DNA of 64,000 nucleotides from Lunularia cruciata (Eukaryota > Streptophyta > Marchantiopsida > Lunulariales > Lunulariaceae): the NCBI GenBank assembly GCA_948567375.1, contig OX419757.1:21328001-21392000 (forward strand), given 5' to 3'. Below the pieces are notes generated by a model. The model had not been told where the DNA came from. It saw nothing but the letters and a program-made list of their open reading frames with translations, and did no database searches. The position numbers and the translations under genes are program-made. This document shows positions 44,311-55,965 of the stretch, piece after piece (position 1 is the stretch's first letter; every line of letters starts with the position of its first letter).

Positions 44311-45640
44311 ATCAGACCAAAGCACATTGGCATGGTGAGGCAGATGAGGAGATGGTGTCAGGTTGGCATGCATCTTTCTTTCTCTGTATATTTTTTGAGG
44401 CTTTGGTGGTATCTCTCTCAACGCCAACAAGAGTTATTGAGGTCATAGATCCAAAGAGTGGAGACAATAGTATAGTTCAGCAAGACATTCATGATGATTT
44501 GTTGATGATGAACTATCTTTGCACTAGTGTTGTGGGTGGCATAATTGGGACCAAGGAGAGAGATTGTGTTCTTTAGCAAGCCAAATGGTTCAGATTGGAG
44601 TGCAGATACCTTCTTTTTGTATGGGAGGATGGTTGAGTGAGAGTAGTACCACTTCCATCTCAGAGACCACAGTTGGTCCATCGTTCTCATAAGGAGCTAG
44701 GACATTTTGGAGTAAAGCTTACATATATAGCTTACTCTAGAGTCATTATTGGTGGTGCAATATGCAGACCAATGTACAATAATTTGTTGCAAGATGTGTG
44801 GGTTGTGATTGAGTTAGAGCATCATTTAATGCTCCTACACCACATTTACACCCATTATCTATCATGGGACTTGGTTACTACTAGAGTTTGGACTTTGATG
44901 ACCCTTTATCATTGACAGTGAGACATCATTGGTATGTTTTGGTGATGGTGGAGCACTTCTCTAAGTGGATTGAGTTGGTGGCACTTCTTGACAAGGCCAG
45001 TGAAGAGACGGCTTATTTGTTCATGGATCGGGTTCTCAATCATTTTGGTGCACCAATTGAGGTTTTGATTGATCAAGGTATAGAGTTCTTGGGGGAGTTT
45101 CAAGTCTTGTGTGATAAGTTTTTGATTGATCATCATACTACCTCCCAAGATCACCCTAAGGCAGATGGCTTAGCAAAGAGTGGTTTAGATAGTGAAGAGA
45201 GGATTGCAAAAGTATGGTTTGCAGAGAGGCCACTTGGGAAATTGGGATCTCTAGTTACCTTGGTTGGCCATGGGCTATCGGTCCAGCCATCAAGCCTCCT
45301 TAGCATCCTTCTCTCTTTACTTTCTACTCTATGGACAAGATCCATATTTACTTGCAGCCATTTGTCAAGATGCTACTGTAGTATTGGACTTGGATGATCT
45401 AGATGTATGGATGAGCGCATGTTCTCAATGGGCAGAGATCTTTCAAAGAGTGATACCATGGCCTTTGAGAACTTGGCAATTGCTCAACATAAGGATACCT
45501 TACATTATGCTACCATTCAAGGAGGAGGTTATAGACCCTTGATCCATTGATTTCATCCAGGTGATTATGTATATCTACATTAGACAACACCGATGATACT
45601 TGGTATTTCTACAAGCCACACTATCTTGAGAGTGTGTGAG
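44311..45640 (+). pseudogene. Linker and integrase, element C
   Basis: A membrane-like hydrophobic linker (44352-44576) precedes the HHCC module (about 44670-44830, damaged). Core: Phe-Asp-Asp-Pro-Leu in place of the usual Asp-Phe-Ala-Gly-Pro-Leu near 44890; Ile-Asp-Gln-Gly-Ile-Glu-Phe near 45070; and Asp-Gly-Leu-Ala-Lys near 45165-45180, with Lys where catalytic Glu belongs. A frame of 169 codons (44888-45397) is open but frameshifted at the end. The C-terminal domain is at 45540-45640. Confidence 0.75.
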
Positions 45641-45910
45641 TTTTCTCCATCTGGAGATCTTGTGTTAGAAGGACATGATAGTGTTGTTTGGAAGGATCAT
45701 GTGCATAATTGTGCACCATGCCATCTCTCAAACACTCATGGTACTATGGATCCAAGCTTGGCAATTGTATGTGTAGGCTTGAGGTGTATGTTATGCGGCT
45801 CTTTTGGTAGAGCTACTACTATATTAATGGGTGATAGTTGTTTGAGAGGATGGCATATGGCATGTATGACTCCTACCCTCATGGTGGTTTGTCATGAACA
45901 ATGGTCTTGA
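45641..45910 (+). pseudogene. Integrase tail with degenerate PHD finger, element C
   Basis: A frame of 105 codons (45593-45910) ends in Arg-Cys-Met-Leu-Cys ... Gly-Asp-Ser-Cys-Leu-Arg-Gly-Trp-His-Met-Ala-Cys-Met-Thr-Pro. Compared with D2, the third zinc ligand Cys is Gly and the last Cys pair is lost behind a stop at 45909. It lines up with D2 residue for residue otherwise, so the PHD finger was present in the common ancestor of these copies. Confidence 0.8.
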
Positions 45911-46063
45911 CCTATAGTTATTTCCTTTATATGGTATAGATTGCAGACAAATGACTAACGATGAGGCTTGATAGCACCCGGCCTCCTGATCTTTTGCCCA
46001 CCATAGGGTATACCATATACTTGGAGTAGATGGCTATTTGGAGTTAGCAGGACCTAATCCCTA

Positions 46064-46077
46064 GCTAGGGGAGCAAT
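46064..46077 (+). promoter_or_regulatory. Polypurine tract of element C
   Basis: The sequence GCTAGGGGAGCAAT abuts the TGTGGCAC repeat at 46078. The same purine run precedes the repeat in D2 (58541-58552, reverse) and D3. Confidence 0.65.
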
Positions 46078-46748
46078 TGTGGCACTTTAGAGTCCATGTA
46101 TGACTTATATGTGAGTTGTGATTCTATAGTGTGTGATGATGAAAGCAATGTATGTTGTGTAGCAATGTATATATGCACAACAATTGTCATACCATTTGTA
46201 GTATTGCACCCAGATTACTTGGACTTTGGAGTAGTAGTGTTGGTAGTTAGGAGGATTTTGGTAGTTAATCATAGACTACTTGTTGAGGGTCAGATTTTTT
46301 GTTTGGGGTATTGACTACATAGTGAGGCCCACCTCCTCACTTAGCACCATTTGCACCATTGGGTGTGCCATTATCAGGACCGTTAGGGCATGAGACCTAG
46401 CTCAAGTCTAAGGGGTATACTTTCAAAGTGCAACTCCAAAGAGCCACTTCTTTGATGTTGAGCCTTTGATTTCCTAGCTATGGTGGATAGAGGCCGGCAA
46501 GCATCACCTAGATTCTCTTAGCTAGAGTTGATGTGGCTTGACTATAATCAATGCCCAATTATTGGCAGATTATGGACTGATAGATCAAGTATTGATTCCA
46601 TTGAGTGTGATTTGAGTTGTGTAAACAAATTGATTACATCTATTGTGACACTTTAGAGTTCATGTATGACTTATTTGTGAGTTGTGATTCTATAGTGTGT
46701 GATGTTGACAACAATGTATGTTGTGTAGCAATGTATATACATACAATA
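46078..46748 (+). repeat. 3' LTR of element C with 105 bp direct repeats at both ends
   Basis: This 671 bp unit is laid out as repeat (46078-46184), core starting TGTCATACC (46185-46643) and repeat again (46644-46748). Target duplication gatg(t) follows. D2 has the same layout (57881-58540). The first repeat adjoins the polypurine tract and would mark the LTR start. The 5' end of C, however, begins with the core. The exact LTR definition is therefore uncertain. Confidence 0.7.
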
Positions 46749-48341
46749 GATGTCAATCTATCCTTGAGCTTTATAAAAGCTCTCTCCTACTCATCTCCCC
46801 AACATCACTCCTATCTTAGCTTAGTCAGCTTTGTCAAGGCCTTGGCAATGGCACTAAATCCTTTAACATATTGGCAATAAAAGTCTGCAAACCCAAGGAA
46901 TGATCACACTCTACTCACATCCATAGGCTAAGGAATATGTGCAATAGCTTCCACCTTGGTTTGTTGAACACCAAGTCCTCTAGGGTAGATAGTGTGACCC
47001 AAAGACTCAACCTACATGTGGAAGAATCCACACTTCCTAGGATTTAATTTGAGTCCATGACATCTTAATCTCTCAAACATCTCCAACAAATGTCTTTCAT
47101 GCTCCTCCTTAGTAGTAATATAGACCAAAAATATCATCAATATAGCATTGAGCAAAAACCACTCTTGCTAGGATCTTGTCCATGACCCTTTGGAAGTCAA
47201 CACGAGTGTTCTTTAATCCAAATGGTAAGAACCTCCACTAATATAATATATCCTTACTATGAGGATCAAAGCCCAAAATGTTATCTTGGACTTATCCTCC
47301 TCCTTGATTGGCAACTAATGAAATCCTACTTGAAGATCTAAGTACGGAAGACCTTTGCATGCCCAATCATATCAAAGGTCTCCTCTTGTGTAGTCATGGC
47401 TCACCAATTAGCCCTAGTCTGTTGGTTGATAGGACAATAATCTCCACCCATCTACCTATTTATGTAGTTGTCATGCTTATCCTTCTTGGCTAGCATCACT
47501 ATAGCTAAAGCATACTTACCATGTGAATCTCCACCAAACTAGCCTCAAAAAGGTCTCTGCTTTGGCTCTCAATCAATGCTCTCTCCATGTCACTATATTT
47601 ATAGGGATGTTGAAAAACTGGTGTACCAGTAGTAAGCTCAATCCAAATACCAAGTCCTTTTAAAACACCCAAATCCATCATATTGAAGGCAAAACAACTC
47701 ATGTAGCTCCTCAAGAACCTCCAAACTCTTTGTCTTTTCCTTCTTGTAAGCTTGGGTCCAATATCTAGCTCTCAAATATCCTCTATAATTGATGTAGGAG
47801 TGGAAGACATATTGATTGGCTGCTACATTGGGCCCTTAAGAGCAATAATGTCAAGCCTCCAACCACTAGAGTCCCCAACCTCAATGTGGAAAATACCTCT
47901 TCCCTAGCTCCAAGCTCCATACATCCTCTAGCTGCATCTCAAGTAGACCAAGGGTGTAACCCAAGTCGACCATGCTCACTTGGATGGATCCCAAGTAGGC
48001 CACTAGTTGTGTCCCACAATACCCTGCCCATCCGATTCATCACCCCCAACATGTGCTTGAATCATCTTGATAGGCATAAAGGTCACAAGTGTTTGAGTGG
48101 TGATGCTTATCAAGCACATCCTATTTTTTTCTACCAAGCCAAGGCTCATAATCTAGGTTAAACAATTTTGATCCATAACTTGTCCAAACATCTTATGCTT
48201 GGATGCCTCTAATACTACTATAATAGTGGTAATACCAATACAAAAACCCATCACTGGCTCCCTCTCATTGGCATTAAGCTCCACCAACTGCTATAACTAT
48301 GAGTCCCAAACAAGTCCAAGACCTCCCTCTCAAAAAGCATC
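46749..48341 (-). pseudogene. Element D3, RT and upstream region
   Basis: This continues D3 across element C. Minus strand: RT C-terminal part (46753-47120) and the Cys-Tyr-Ile-Asp-Asp region near 47130-47150. The RT N-terminal part is at 47714-47505 (Ser-Asp-Met-Glu-Arg-Ala-Leu-Ile-Glu-Ser). The connector region 47715-48341 matches C at about 42290-42940 in reverse. Heavily mutated. It is cut at 48341 by element A'. Confidence 0.75.
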
Positions 48342-51300
48342 TATGGTATCCACATTTTATTTTATTTTTCAAAATGGAGAAGAAGAAGTGTATAGAGAAG
48401 TTGGATTGTGCCTGTATGGCCAAAGAAGGCAAAGAAAAGAGTCTTCAGGATGAAGCCCAAGGTAATGTGGCTTTGGGTCATAAGGCAAAGTACTCAAACT
48501 TGCCCTTTCAGCATACAACCTGAAGTAAGAAGTCTTTGTATCGAGGGGAGCTCAACCCCAGGTGAAGAAAGTGTAACAACTTTTCTTTGGGGCGAGAAAT
48601 TCAAGAAGGGACCGTTCAAAAACCGGCGGTCATACGCATGAAGTACACTTGACAGTGACAGGCACATGCAAGACGTGTGATTTCTTGGTAGAAACTCAAA
48701 TTGAAGAGAGATGAAGAAGGCGTGACTCTATAAAAATTGGGCTAACGACAAAGCAATGTTGAGCAATTTTCCTTTGCCGTTGAGGAGTCATCCTGTAGGA
48801 GATTGGGGGAAGGGAAGTAGAGTTGAAGATGCGCTAGTGTGTAGAGGAGACTTCAAGAGAGTTAACTCAAGAGACAATGAGGAAGCAAGAAAGATGGGAG
48901 GAGGAAAGAAGAACTCCAAATTCACAATGAGAAATCATGTGGTTCGGAGGTTGGATATGATTGCAAGAATTGAAGTCTTGAGCCGACTTTGGATCACATT
49001 CTTGGCGTGGAACTGGAACGTGAGTTTCCAAGATTCATGATCAAGATAATCAAGAGTAAGTGTCTTGATGGCCCCAAGTAAGAGGGGAAGAGAAGAAATC
49101 CGGCTCTCTAAACAGAGCCGGATTGGAGATTGGTACTCAAAAGAGAGGTAGGTTCAGAGCAAGGTGCATGTTCTTGGGGAAGGGAGAGGTAGCCAACAAA
49201 ACCCAAAAAGTGAGGGATGCCTTCTCTTTGAAGAGGACAAAGAATGGGTATAAAGTAGAGAGTTACAAAGATCCAGTCAAGAGAGGGATCAGGAGTGCTC
49301 TCACGGCAATCCTAAAGCCGGAGAGAACAACTTATGTGATGAAATACCAAGCGGTGTTCTTCCATAAGATTTTTCCAAGAGAACCCATCAATTGGGCGAG
49401 GTGCTTCCATGGGAGAACAAGGTAGATGGTGTAGAATTTGCGGGATAAGTCACCTCCACACTACATTGTGTTGTTTGCAGCACATTTCTACCTCAGGTTG
49501 AATTTGCTCAATGCGGCAGAGCGTAGTAGAATGGTGTCTCACTTTCATCCCAACTTGAGAAAGGAAGTCAACACGGAGGAGCAACAGTATATTCTTCAAA
49601 TCCGAAGTAGTGATGAGTATTACGCGTAGACGGGGAAGAGTGCACAAGTAGAAGTAAGTACTCCAAAGTCAAAGAAGCGGAGTCAACAAGGAGAAGGTAA
49701 AGATGTAGAGAAGACAAGACCTCAAAAGACCAAGAGAGGAAACCCGAGGAAAGGTATGGTGGTGATTGCATGATCGGAAGAAGACTCGGAGAGCAAAGCC
49801 GAGTGCAAGTCCAAAGACTTGGAACACGAGGAAGAACCCAAGCTCACGCTACAAAGTGGGGATACAAGTAGTGATAGTGATGGAGGTGGGGAGATCACGT
49901 TGGTACCTGTAGAAGAAGAAGAAGTTCTGGTGGAGCTTGAAGAAGAGAATAACATTAAGTTGGAGGACGAGGTACCCGAGCCGGAGGAGAAGAAGATTAC
50001 GATTCAAAGGGGAGTTTGGTTGAGGCGCAAGGCAAAGTGTGAAGCAGGTCCAAGCAATGCAAGGGAAGAGGAGAATGCTAGTTTGGGAAGTGAAGCGTCT
50101 ATTCTGATACGATGACTGTAGAGAAGAAGGCGAGTATCGGTAGAAGGAGTGGTAAAGAAGGAGATCACTCCGTATGTTGAAGTAGTTGCGAGTGATGGAG
50201 TGGAGTACCTACAAGAAGTTGTGTGCTTGTTGTTAGTGAAGCTAGAGCACAAGAAGAGGGAGATGCAGTCAAAGTGTCCAGAGGTGAAGACTATGTTGCA
50301 GGTATTAGCAAGACTGGAAGAAGAGAACTTGAAGTTGAAGAAGAGTATAATCCGAGGAGAGGAGGAAAGAGAAGTACTACAAGTGGATGTAGTAGTGTAA
50401 AGTCAAGTAATTGAGAACTTGAAGAGAGGAGCGAGGTATTGAGAGGACTTGTGAGTGACATAGCGAGGGAAAGACAAGTAGCTAAGTATGAAATCTTGAA
50501 GCAACAGTTTGCTGATTCAAGACTAGAAATTATCCATGCTATGGCAAGGGTAGCAAAGAAGGAACAAGAGCTCGATAGAGTGATGGAGAGTGTAGAAGAG
50601 AAGAAGCAACTGTGGCAACGGGAGTTGACAATGAGCTATAGGGAAGAAGAGAGATTACGAGAGTTACTTTGTAATCAGGAGGAGAAGATTGTGCAAAAGG
50701 AGAAGGAGAAGGAAACTGTGAAAGCCGAGTTCAAGGTAGAATTGGCAATGTACAAGGAAGATTGGCTTGCAGATCAAGAGCGTGAAAGGAAGATGAGATT
50801 GGAGCCATTGAAGGAGATTGTAATCAGGATGAATGCAATGCTGACTATAGAGGCCAGTGTTTGTATTAAACAGACGAGGCTGCACGAGTTGAAGTTGTTG
50901 GTGCAAGAGATGAGGAGGAGACATGTGAAGGATATAGATTTGAATGCATTATTAACTAGTCTTAGAACTCGTGTAGAGAGAAAAATATTAGAAGTAGAAG
51001 ATAATATCACGATGAGATTAGACTTTGTGAAATTAGAGATAGATAAACTTCGGAAAGATGTTAGAGCAAAACCCAAAGTAGATGAAGTAGGAGTGCATAT
51101 GTCTTCGGAGTTACCATTGGAGACATTACAGAAGAGTGGGTCAGGAGATAAGGAGTTAGATAGATTACTCACTAGTGAAATGTCAGATCAAGAAAGAGAA
51201 CTGTTAGATCTGGTAGAAGAGGTAGGAATTATGAAACCCGAGGATAGAGTAGTAGGAAGTAAAGTTACTTCAGGTTCAGGTTTGAAAGCCAAAGAAGAAG

Positions 51301-52114
51301 TAGACATTGGATCGGATTAGTAACCAATTTGAGATGTGAAGAGGTAGATATGAAGAGGTGCATTGTCATTTCAAATCTGCAGGTTTGTAGAGTCATAAGG
51401 AAGAGGTGCATTAGGAAGATAATTGTCGTTTGTTTCACTATTTAAGAGTGGCATTTGTAGGCTTATGTTGTTCAGTGCTCATTATTTCTAAGAATAGATA
51501 AAGCAAAGTGTTGTGAAGCAGTGCTTGTTGCTTGAGCTTGATTCCTAGATCAGCTTTGCAATTGTGTTTGTGAGTGTGTGGAGAAATTCAAAGTGCAAGT
51601 CAATGTGCTTGTTGGATGTTGGATTCCGCAGCCTTGATCTTCATTCTATGTGTTTGATCCTGAGTGAAGTGCAATCAAAGCAATGCCTTGACAAATCTGA
51701 GAGGAATTGTAGTGTTGGTAGTATTCTGCATTTGTGAGTGCAGCGTACTGTTGATGTGAAGCAATTTCAATCGAGGAAGTTGTGCCTTCAGTGGAGGGGT
51801 GGAACACAATTCTAAGGCAAAGTCATTTTGCAGTGAAGTGCCATTTTTGGGAGAGCTTGAATCATCACAATCAAGATTGTTTGGAAAGAATTGATGGAGT
51901 TGTGATTAAAGAGTGTTAATTGGTGATAAGATTGTGAATCAGTGCTTGTTACTCTCTTCTGGGTGTGGTTTCTGCTTGAGATTAAAGAAGAACTCAAGAA
52001 GAACTACATTGTTACTGTTTGACTTTGTATTTGGACATTTCTGACTTATATCTCTGTGGGAACAAACTTTACTTACCCGATTACCGCAAAAGTGAAATTT
52101 GCTGGGTTGTCACA
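48342..52114 (+). repeat. 5' LTR of element A' (3773 bp)
   Basis: It starts at 48342 after D3 sequence and ends GTTGTCACA at 52114, 7 bases before the primer site. The length agrees with the 3776 and 3783 bp LTRs of element A. TATTTAAG candidate promoter at 51438-51446. Confidence 0.9.
48756..51320 (+). pseudogene. LTR-encoded ORF, copy in A'
   Basis: 855 codons from the ATG at 48756 (equivalent to the Met at 17276 of the 3' LTR copy) to the stop after Ile-Gly-Ser-Asp at 51320. The last 293 codons (50439-51320) are completely open and contain the long coiled coil with His-Glu-Leu-Lys-Leu-Leu-Val-Gln and the C-terminal tail. Earlier blocks 48756-49040, 49123-49425, 49438-49629, 49819-50115 and 50149-50400 cover the N-terminal and acidic parts and are separated by stops and shifts. 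The length and end agree with the other copies. Confidence 0.8.
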
Positions 52115-52121
52115 TGATTTT

Positions 52122-52140
52122 TGGCTCCGCTGCCGGGGAT
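52122..52140 (+). promoter_or_regulatory. Primer binding site of element A' (tRNA-Asp type)
   Basis: TGGCTCCGCTGCCGGGGAT differs at two positions from the TGGCGCCGTTGCCGGGGAT type of plant elements primed by tRNA-Asp. It follows the LTR end by 7 bases (tgatttt), the same spacing as in element A. Confidence 0.85.
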
Positions 52141-52202
52141 ACAAATCTCGGAAGTGGAAGAATACAAAGCAAAATTTGAAACAGGGTATCAAAGCAATAT
52201 GA

Positions 52203-54013
52203 ATGTTTGCATCAAGAGAACAATGGGAAGAGAGAGTGCAAAGATGAGCATTGCAATGTGAAGAAGACGAACGTCTGAAAGACCCATCCAATTTTGACAA
52301 AACTGAACAAGAGGCGTTGGACTTTCAACTCTTTCACGAAGTGCAAGAAGCCCTACAAGAACTTGACCACAAGAAACACAAAGGCGGTTGGCAAGGCTAC
52401 TTTGCATCCCCCTCTTCATACAAAAAGAAAAAGACTCAAATGGCCAAACATATGCATTACGGCCCAGTACACCGACTTCCCCTAGAGCTATAAAGGAAGT
52501 TGCGTCCTTAAAGAACTTTGTTCAAGAAAAGACAGCACGGACACTCACGGAAGAAGAGTGTTAGCATCTTCTACAAATGATTCCTCGGTTGTCCCGAAGG
52601 AATTTTGAAGAACACATCAAAGGTGTTGATCCTGAATCTTCCAACCGGGTTGAAGTCGACACCCTCATAGCAGAAATTGTCGAAGAAGACCCTACCTTGA
52701 ATTTGACAAATTGGAATCCTTGGGCTGACAACACGGCATCAATTCTAGCCAATTCCTTGGTTCCGTCAAGTTCAACTCTACCCCAGCCAATCCTAGTGCA
52801 TCAAACGATGACTTTGTTGCCTATCACCCAACACACCTATCAAAAGTTTAAGGGGACAAAACAAGATGAAGACCCTGATGAATTCATCAAAGAATTCAAA
52901 GTCATCTCCTTTGCTAACAAGGAGCATGACTCAACGGATCAACTGCAAATTTTCCCAAGTTTGCTCCAAAAGAAAGCTCGGAGCTGGTACACCCATGTGA
53001 CCCAGAAGGGGCTTGTACCGGCAGACTGGGTGGACTTGAGAAACAACTTCCTGGAACGATTCCGGGAGGATGACACAAGTGTCTTTGCGGCACTCAACAA
53101 TTTAGACCGAGGCAAGAAGGAGAAGTTAAGAGACTACTCTGAGCAGTTCATAGCACTCTTGAACCAAGTTCCAAAGCAATCGGGGGTGGTGGGTTACTCC
53201 GATGCCCAAGCCATTACCTGGTTCCTGGGAGGACTTTCTCCAGAGATTTGAATCTTTGCAAGGGAGAGGAATGTAACTTCCCTTGACAAGGTACTCAAAC
53301 ATGTTGCCTGTTACGAGGCAACCCACTCTCACTATGCCGGCAACTGGAGAAATGGGGAGAAGAAAGGCAAGAAGCCCAGAAGGAGAGCTTCACGTAGTAC
53401 ATCCCATTCTTTGGAGGAATCCTCCACGTCTTTGAGCTCTTCTTTGGAATCCGAAGAAGAATCAAAGCCAAGACGAGTAAGAAGATGTGGGGGTAAGAAA
53501 CCAGTGACTCCTCCAGCAAAGAGTGTACATAAGGCGGATACCAAGCTGGATGCCCTCATCAAGGAGTTTTTGGATTTTAAGATCTAGATGATTGGGGCTA
53601 AAGACACAAGGAAGGTCCCAGCATTTGGCAGATCGAATGTATGGTGCACTGCATGTGGCAAGTCGGACCATGCAAACACGGAATGCAATACTTGTAATGC
53701 ATTCCTAGTGCAGCAGATTGATTGGGTTCCGGGATGGAACCAAGACAAGGAAGAAGAGGCTGTGTACCAAACGCAAGAGGTACAACCTCAGGCAAGTACA
53801 TTGTATCAAGGTCTGAGGTTTGGACCAAGGGAGTATAACCCCAATGCTCCTCCATGAAGACCACCAATGAGCAACCAAAATCAACCTTAGAATGTTGCAC
53901 CCAAAGCCTATTACAATTGTGGCTCAATGGGACATTGGTCTCCAAACTATCCGGAGCCAAGAAGGCAAATCAGGTACGTTCCCTTGTGCGGAAATTGCAA
54001 AGGATCGGGCCTA
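52203..54013 (+). pseudogene. gag, element A'
   Basis: The ATG at 52203 corresponds to the element A start at 23781. Open blocks 52251-52493 and 52577-53251 (224 codons) cover the N-terminal and capsid parts, including Trp-Phe-Leu-Gly-Gly-Leu-Ser-Pro-Glu-Ile at 53219-53248. A Ser/Lys/Arg-rich stretch follows. Knuckles: Cys-Thr-Ala-Cys-Gly-Lys-Ser-Asp-His at about 53647 and Cys-like repeats near 53920-54000. TGA/TAG codons at several former Trp, Arg or Gln sites mark decay. The B-type solo LTR interrupts it at 54014, and it resumes at 54703. Confidence 0.82.
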
Positions 54014-54702
54014 TGAGCCGGCTTGTCTCTCACTCAGGATGAACCTCTGATGGCTATTATGGTAGCGCACCATGGACTAAGAAGGCAAGGAACCTGAACT
54101 CCATCATACTCCTCCAAGGCTAACACTCCAAGACTCAAGACATTGCTCACTAGAGAACTCAATGAGAGAGAGATATTTGCAAATGAAAGGATGATGAGTA
54201 CCTCCTCACCCCTTGTTTATATACTTGTGAAATAGTTACGTACCAAAGTTACTAATTACCGTAGTAACTCAATTTACTAGACTAAAAGTCAAGTAAAGTC
54301 AAAAAGTAGAAAGGAATATCCATTCACATGGGCATATTCCCCTAAGCATGTGGTCTTATCTTGACCCAACCATTAAGTCAAGGATTCCTTCACATGGGCT
54401 ATCCTTGGACTAAAGAAGAATCCAAAACAAAAAGGCTTGCGGGCCCAAGAGTTCTCAACTCTTTCCTCAAAGCCAAACACCTAGGAATAATACCAAGTCA
54501 ACACACTAAAATCCAAAATAGTGGTACTCATCTTTTCTACTTCCTCTAAAGTAAGGTCCCTCTATCTTAGCTATGACTAACTTTAGCTAACCATGACTAA
54601 TATAGAACCATCTTTTATCTCTATATAAATAATATCTCTTAAGTACTTGTAATACCAAGCTAAATATCACAATACCACACACATGCAAAAATGGGTGTTA
54701 CA
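54014..54702 (-). mobile_element. Solo B-type LTR in the gag of A'
   Basis: This 689 bp unit matches both LTRs of element B from TGAGCCGGC to GGGTGTTACA. It includes the TATATAAAC box (54215-54224). It sits inside the third zinc-knuckle region: the Gly-Ser-Gly-His-Thr-Gly codons seen intact in A are split. Flanks read ggccta and agccata, an imperfect target duplication. Confidence 0.88.
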
Positions 54703-55811
54703 AGCCATACGGGCAACCAATGCCCTCACCTACCGAACCCAAAGCTGCTTGTAAAATATGTACAGACCTCCGCTGAGCGTGTAGTGATTCAAGCCAAGGG
54801 AGTACTAATGTAAATTGCATCACGCTTGAGGAGGAGAGACCTCAAGAAGGGAGTCCGGCCTCGGAAGGGGAATGGCCAGACCTTGAAATTTTGAAGGTTG
54901 AGACACGCGCAAGTAAGAAGAAGCATGATCCCAAAGAATTGAGGACGACCTGATCGTCTTCTAGAAAGGCAAAGAGACTACGCCCAAAGGCAATTCTTTC
55001 TGCCAAGGAGGGAAAGATCCTCTCGAAAGCCAAAGCTAAAGCCTTGTAGAAAGAACTTAAGGAGGCACTACTCAGAACTCGGGAACTGAGTTTGGAGGAG
55101 GAGACAAAGACAAAGCCTCCAATTTTTCTGGCGGACATCCAATCCAAAGTAAAGGGTCTGATCCAAGCCGAGGTGGGCAAACCCAAGGAACCTCGGGTTA
55201 AGGCTACTAGCAATCCCGTCACCATTTTAAAACGTCCCGAAGTCAAAATGGAACATGGAGAGACTTTGAACCCGAAGCCAAAGGCAAAGATGGTCATATT
55301 GGGAGGAGTACCCCAATACGATATTGTAGCGGATTTGGCAGCCACAAATGCCAACGTTACATTCAAGCAATTGTGGGAAGACAATAAGCTGTACAAGAAG
55401 CAGCTAAATTCAGCCCTTAAGAAGGTGAGGTCGATGTCAAAGAAAGACCTGCCCGCTATTTATCATATTGAACAAGAAGATCTGGGATCTCCCGAGGTTG
55501 ACACGGAGATTGCAGGGTGCATGATCACATCAATACCCATTGATTTGGGTTCCGGTGTGAATGTCATGATCAAGGATACTGCAAATCGACTAGGGTATCA
55601 TACATTTGAGCCAACACCCCGAGTTTTGAAATTTGCAAACCAAACTAGGAGACGGCCTTTGGGCATGCTATCAAACATAACCACGATCATTGGAGGGGTT
55701 CCCTTCAAGTTGAATTACATTGTGTTGCAACCAGTGACAAAGACTGGTTACTCTCTGTTGATCAAAAGACCCTGGTTGTATAGTGCCCAAGTTGTGGTGG
55801 ATTGGCATTAG
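54703..55811 (+). pseudogene. gag tail and aspartic protease, element A'
   Basis: A Lys/Glu-rich gag tail (54840-55090, with stops) is followed by a 239 codon open frame (55092-55811). The active-site loop reads Ser-Ile-Pro-Ile-Asp-Leu-Gly-Ser-Gly-Val-Asn-Val-Met near 55540: Leu stands where element A has Ser, a change at the conserved Ser/Thr next to the catalytic Asp. Leu-Leu-Ile-Lys-Arg-Pro near 55760 replaces Leu-Ile-Gly-Arg-Pro. Probably inactive. Confidence 0.8.
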
Positions 55812-55965
55812 CAGAAGATACGGTTCAAGGACATTTTGTCCACTCGATCAGAAGCTGGTGACTGTGAGTTGGACAAAAGTTCCCCATCTCGGGGAAATGA
55901 GTTCATCAAAAGAGGAGGACAAATCTGAAGACGGAGTCCAAGTTAACTACTAGGAATGCTACGAG

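Larger units (their letters stand above)
10410..46748 (+). mobile_element. Element C (Ty3/gypsy family D, PHD type), interrupted
   Basis: This plus-strand element was inserted into D3. Host sequence ends ...agatg at 10409 and resumes gatgt... at 46749, a 4-5 bp target duplication. Element order: partial 5' LTR, leader, gag (11655-12766), gag continued (38028-38430), protease-like region, RT, RNase H, integrase, PHD remnant, polypurine tract and 3' LTR. The two gag pieces join in register around element B, and 38430 joins 40319 in register around a solo LTR. It belongs to the same family as its host D3, in opposite orientation. The coding parts are heavily mutated. Confidence 0.85.

Noticed and set aside
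46078-46748. A separate TRIM element (short LTRs around a 460 bp core)
   Set aside because: The same repeat-core-repeat unit ends both C and D2 next to their purine tracts, so it is more simply part of the family-D 3' LTR, though not fully excluded.
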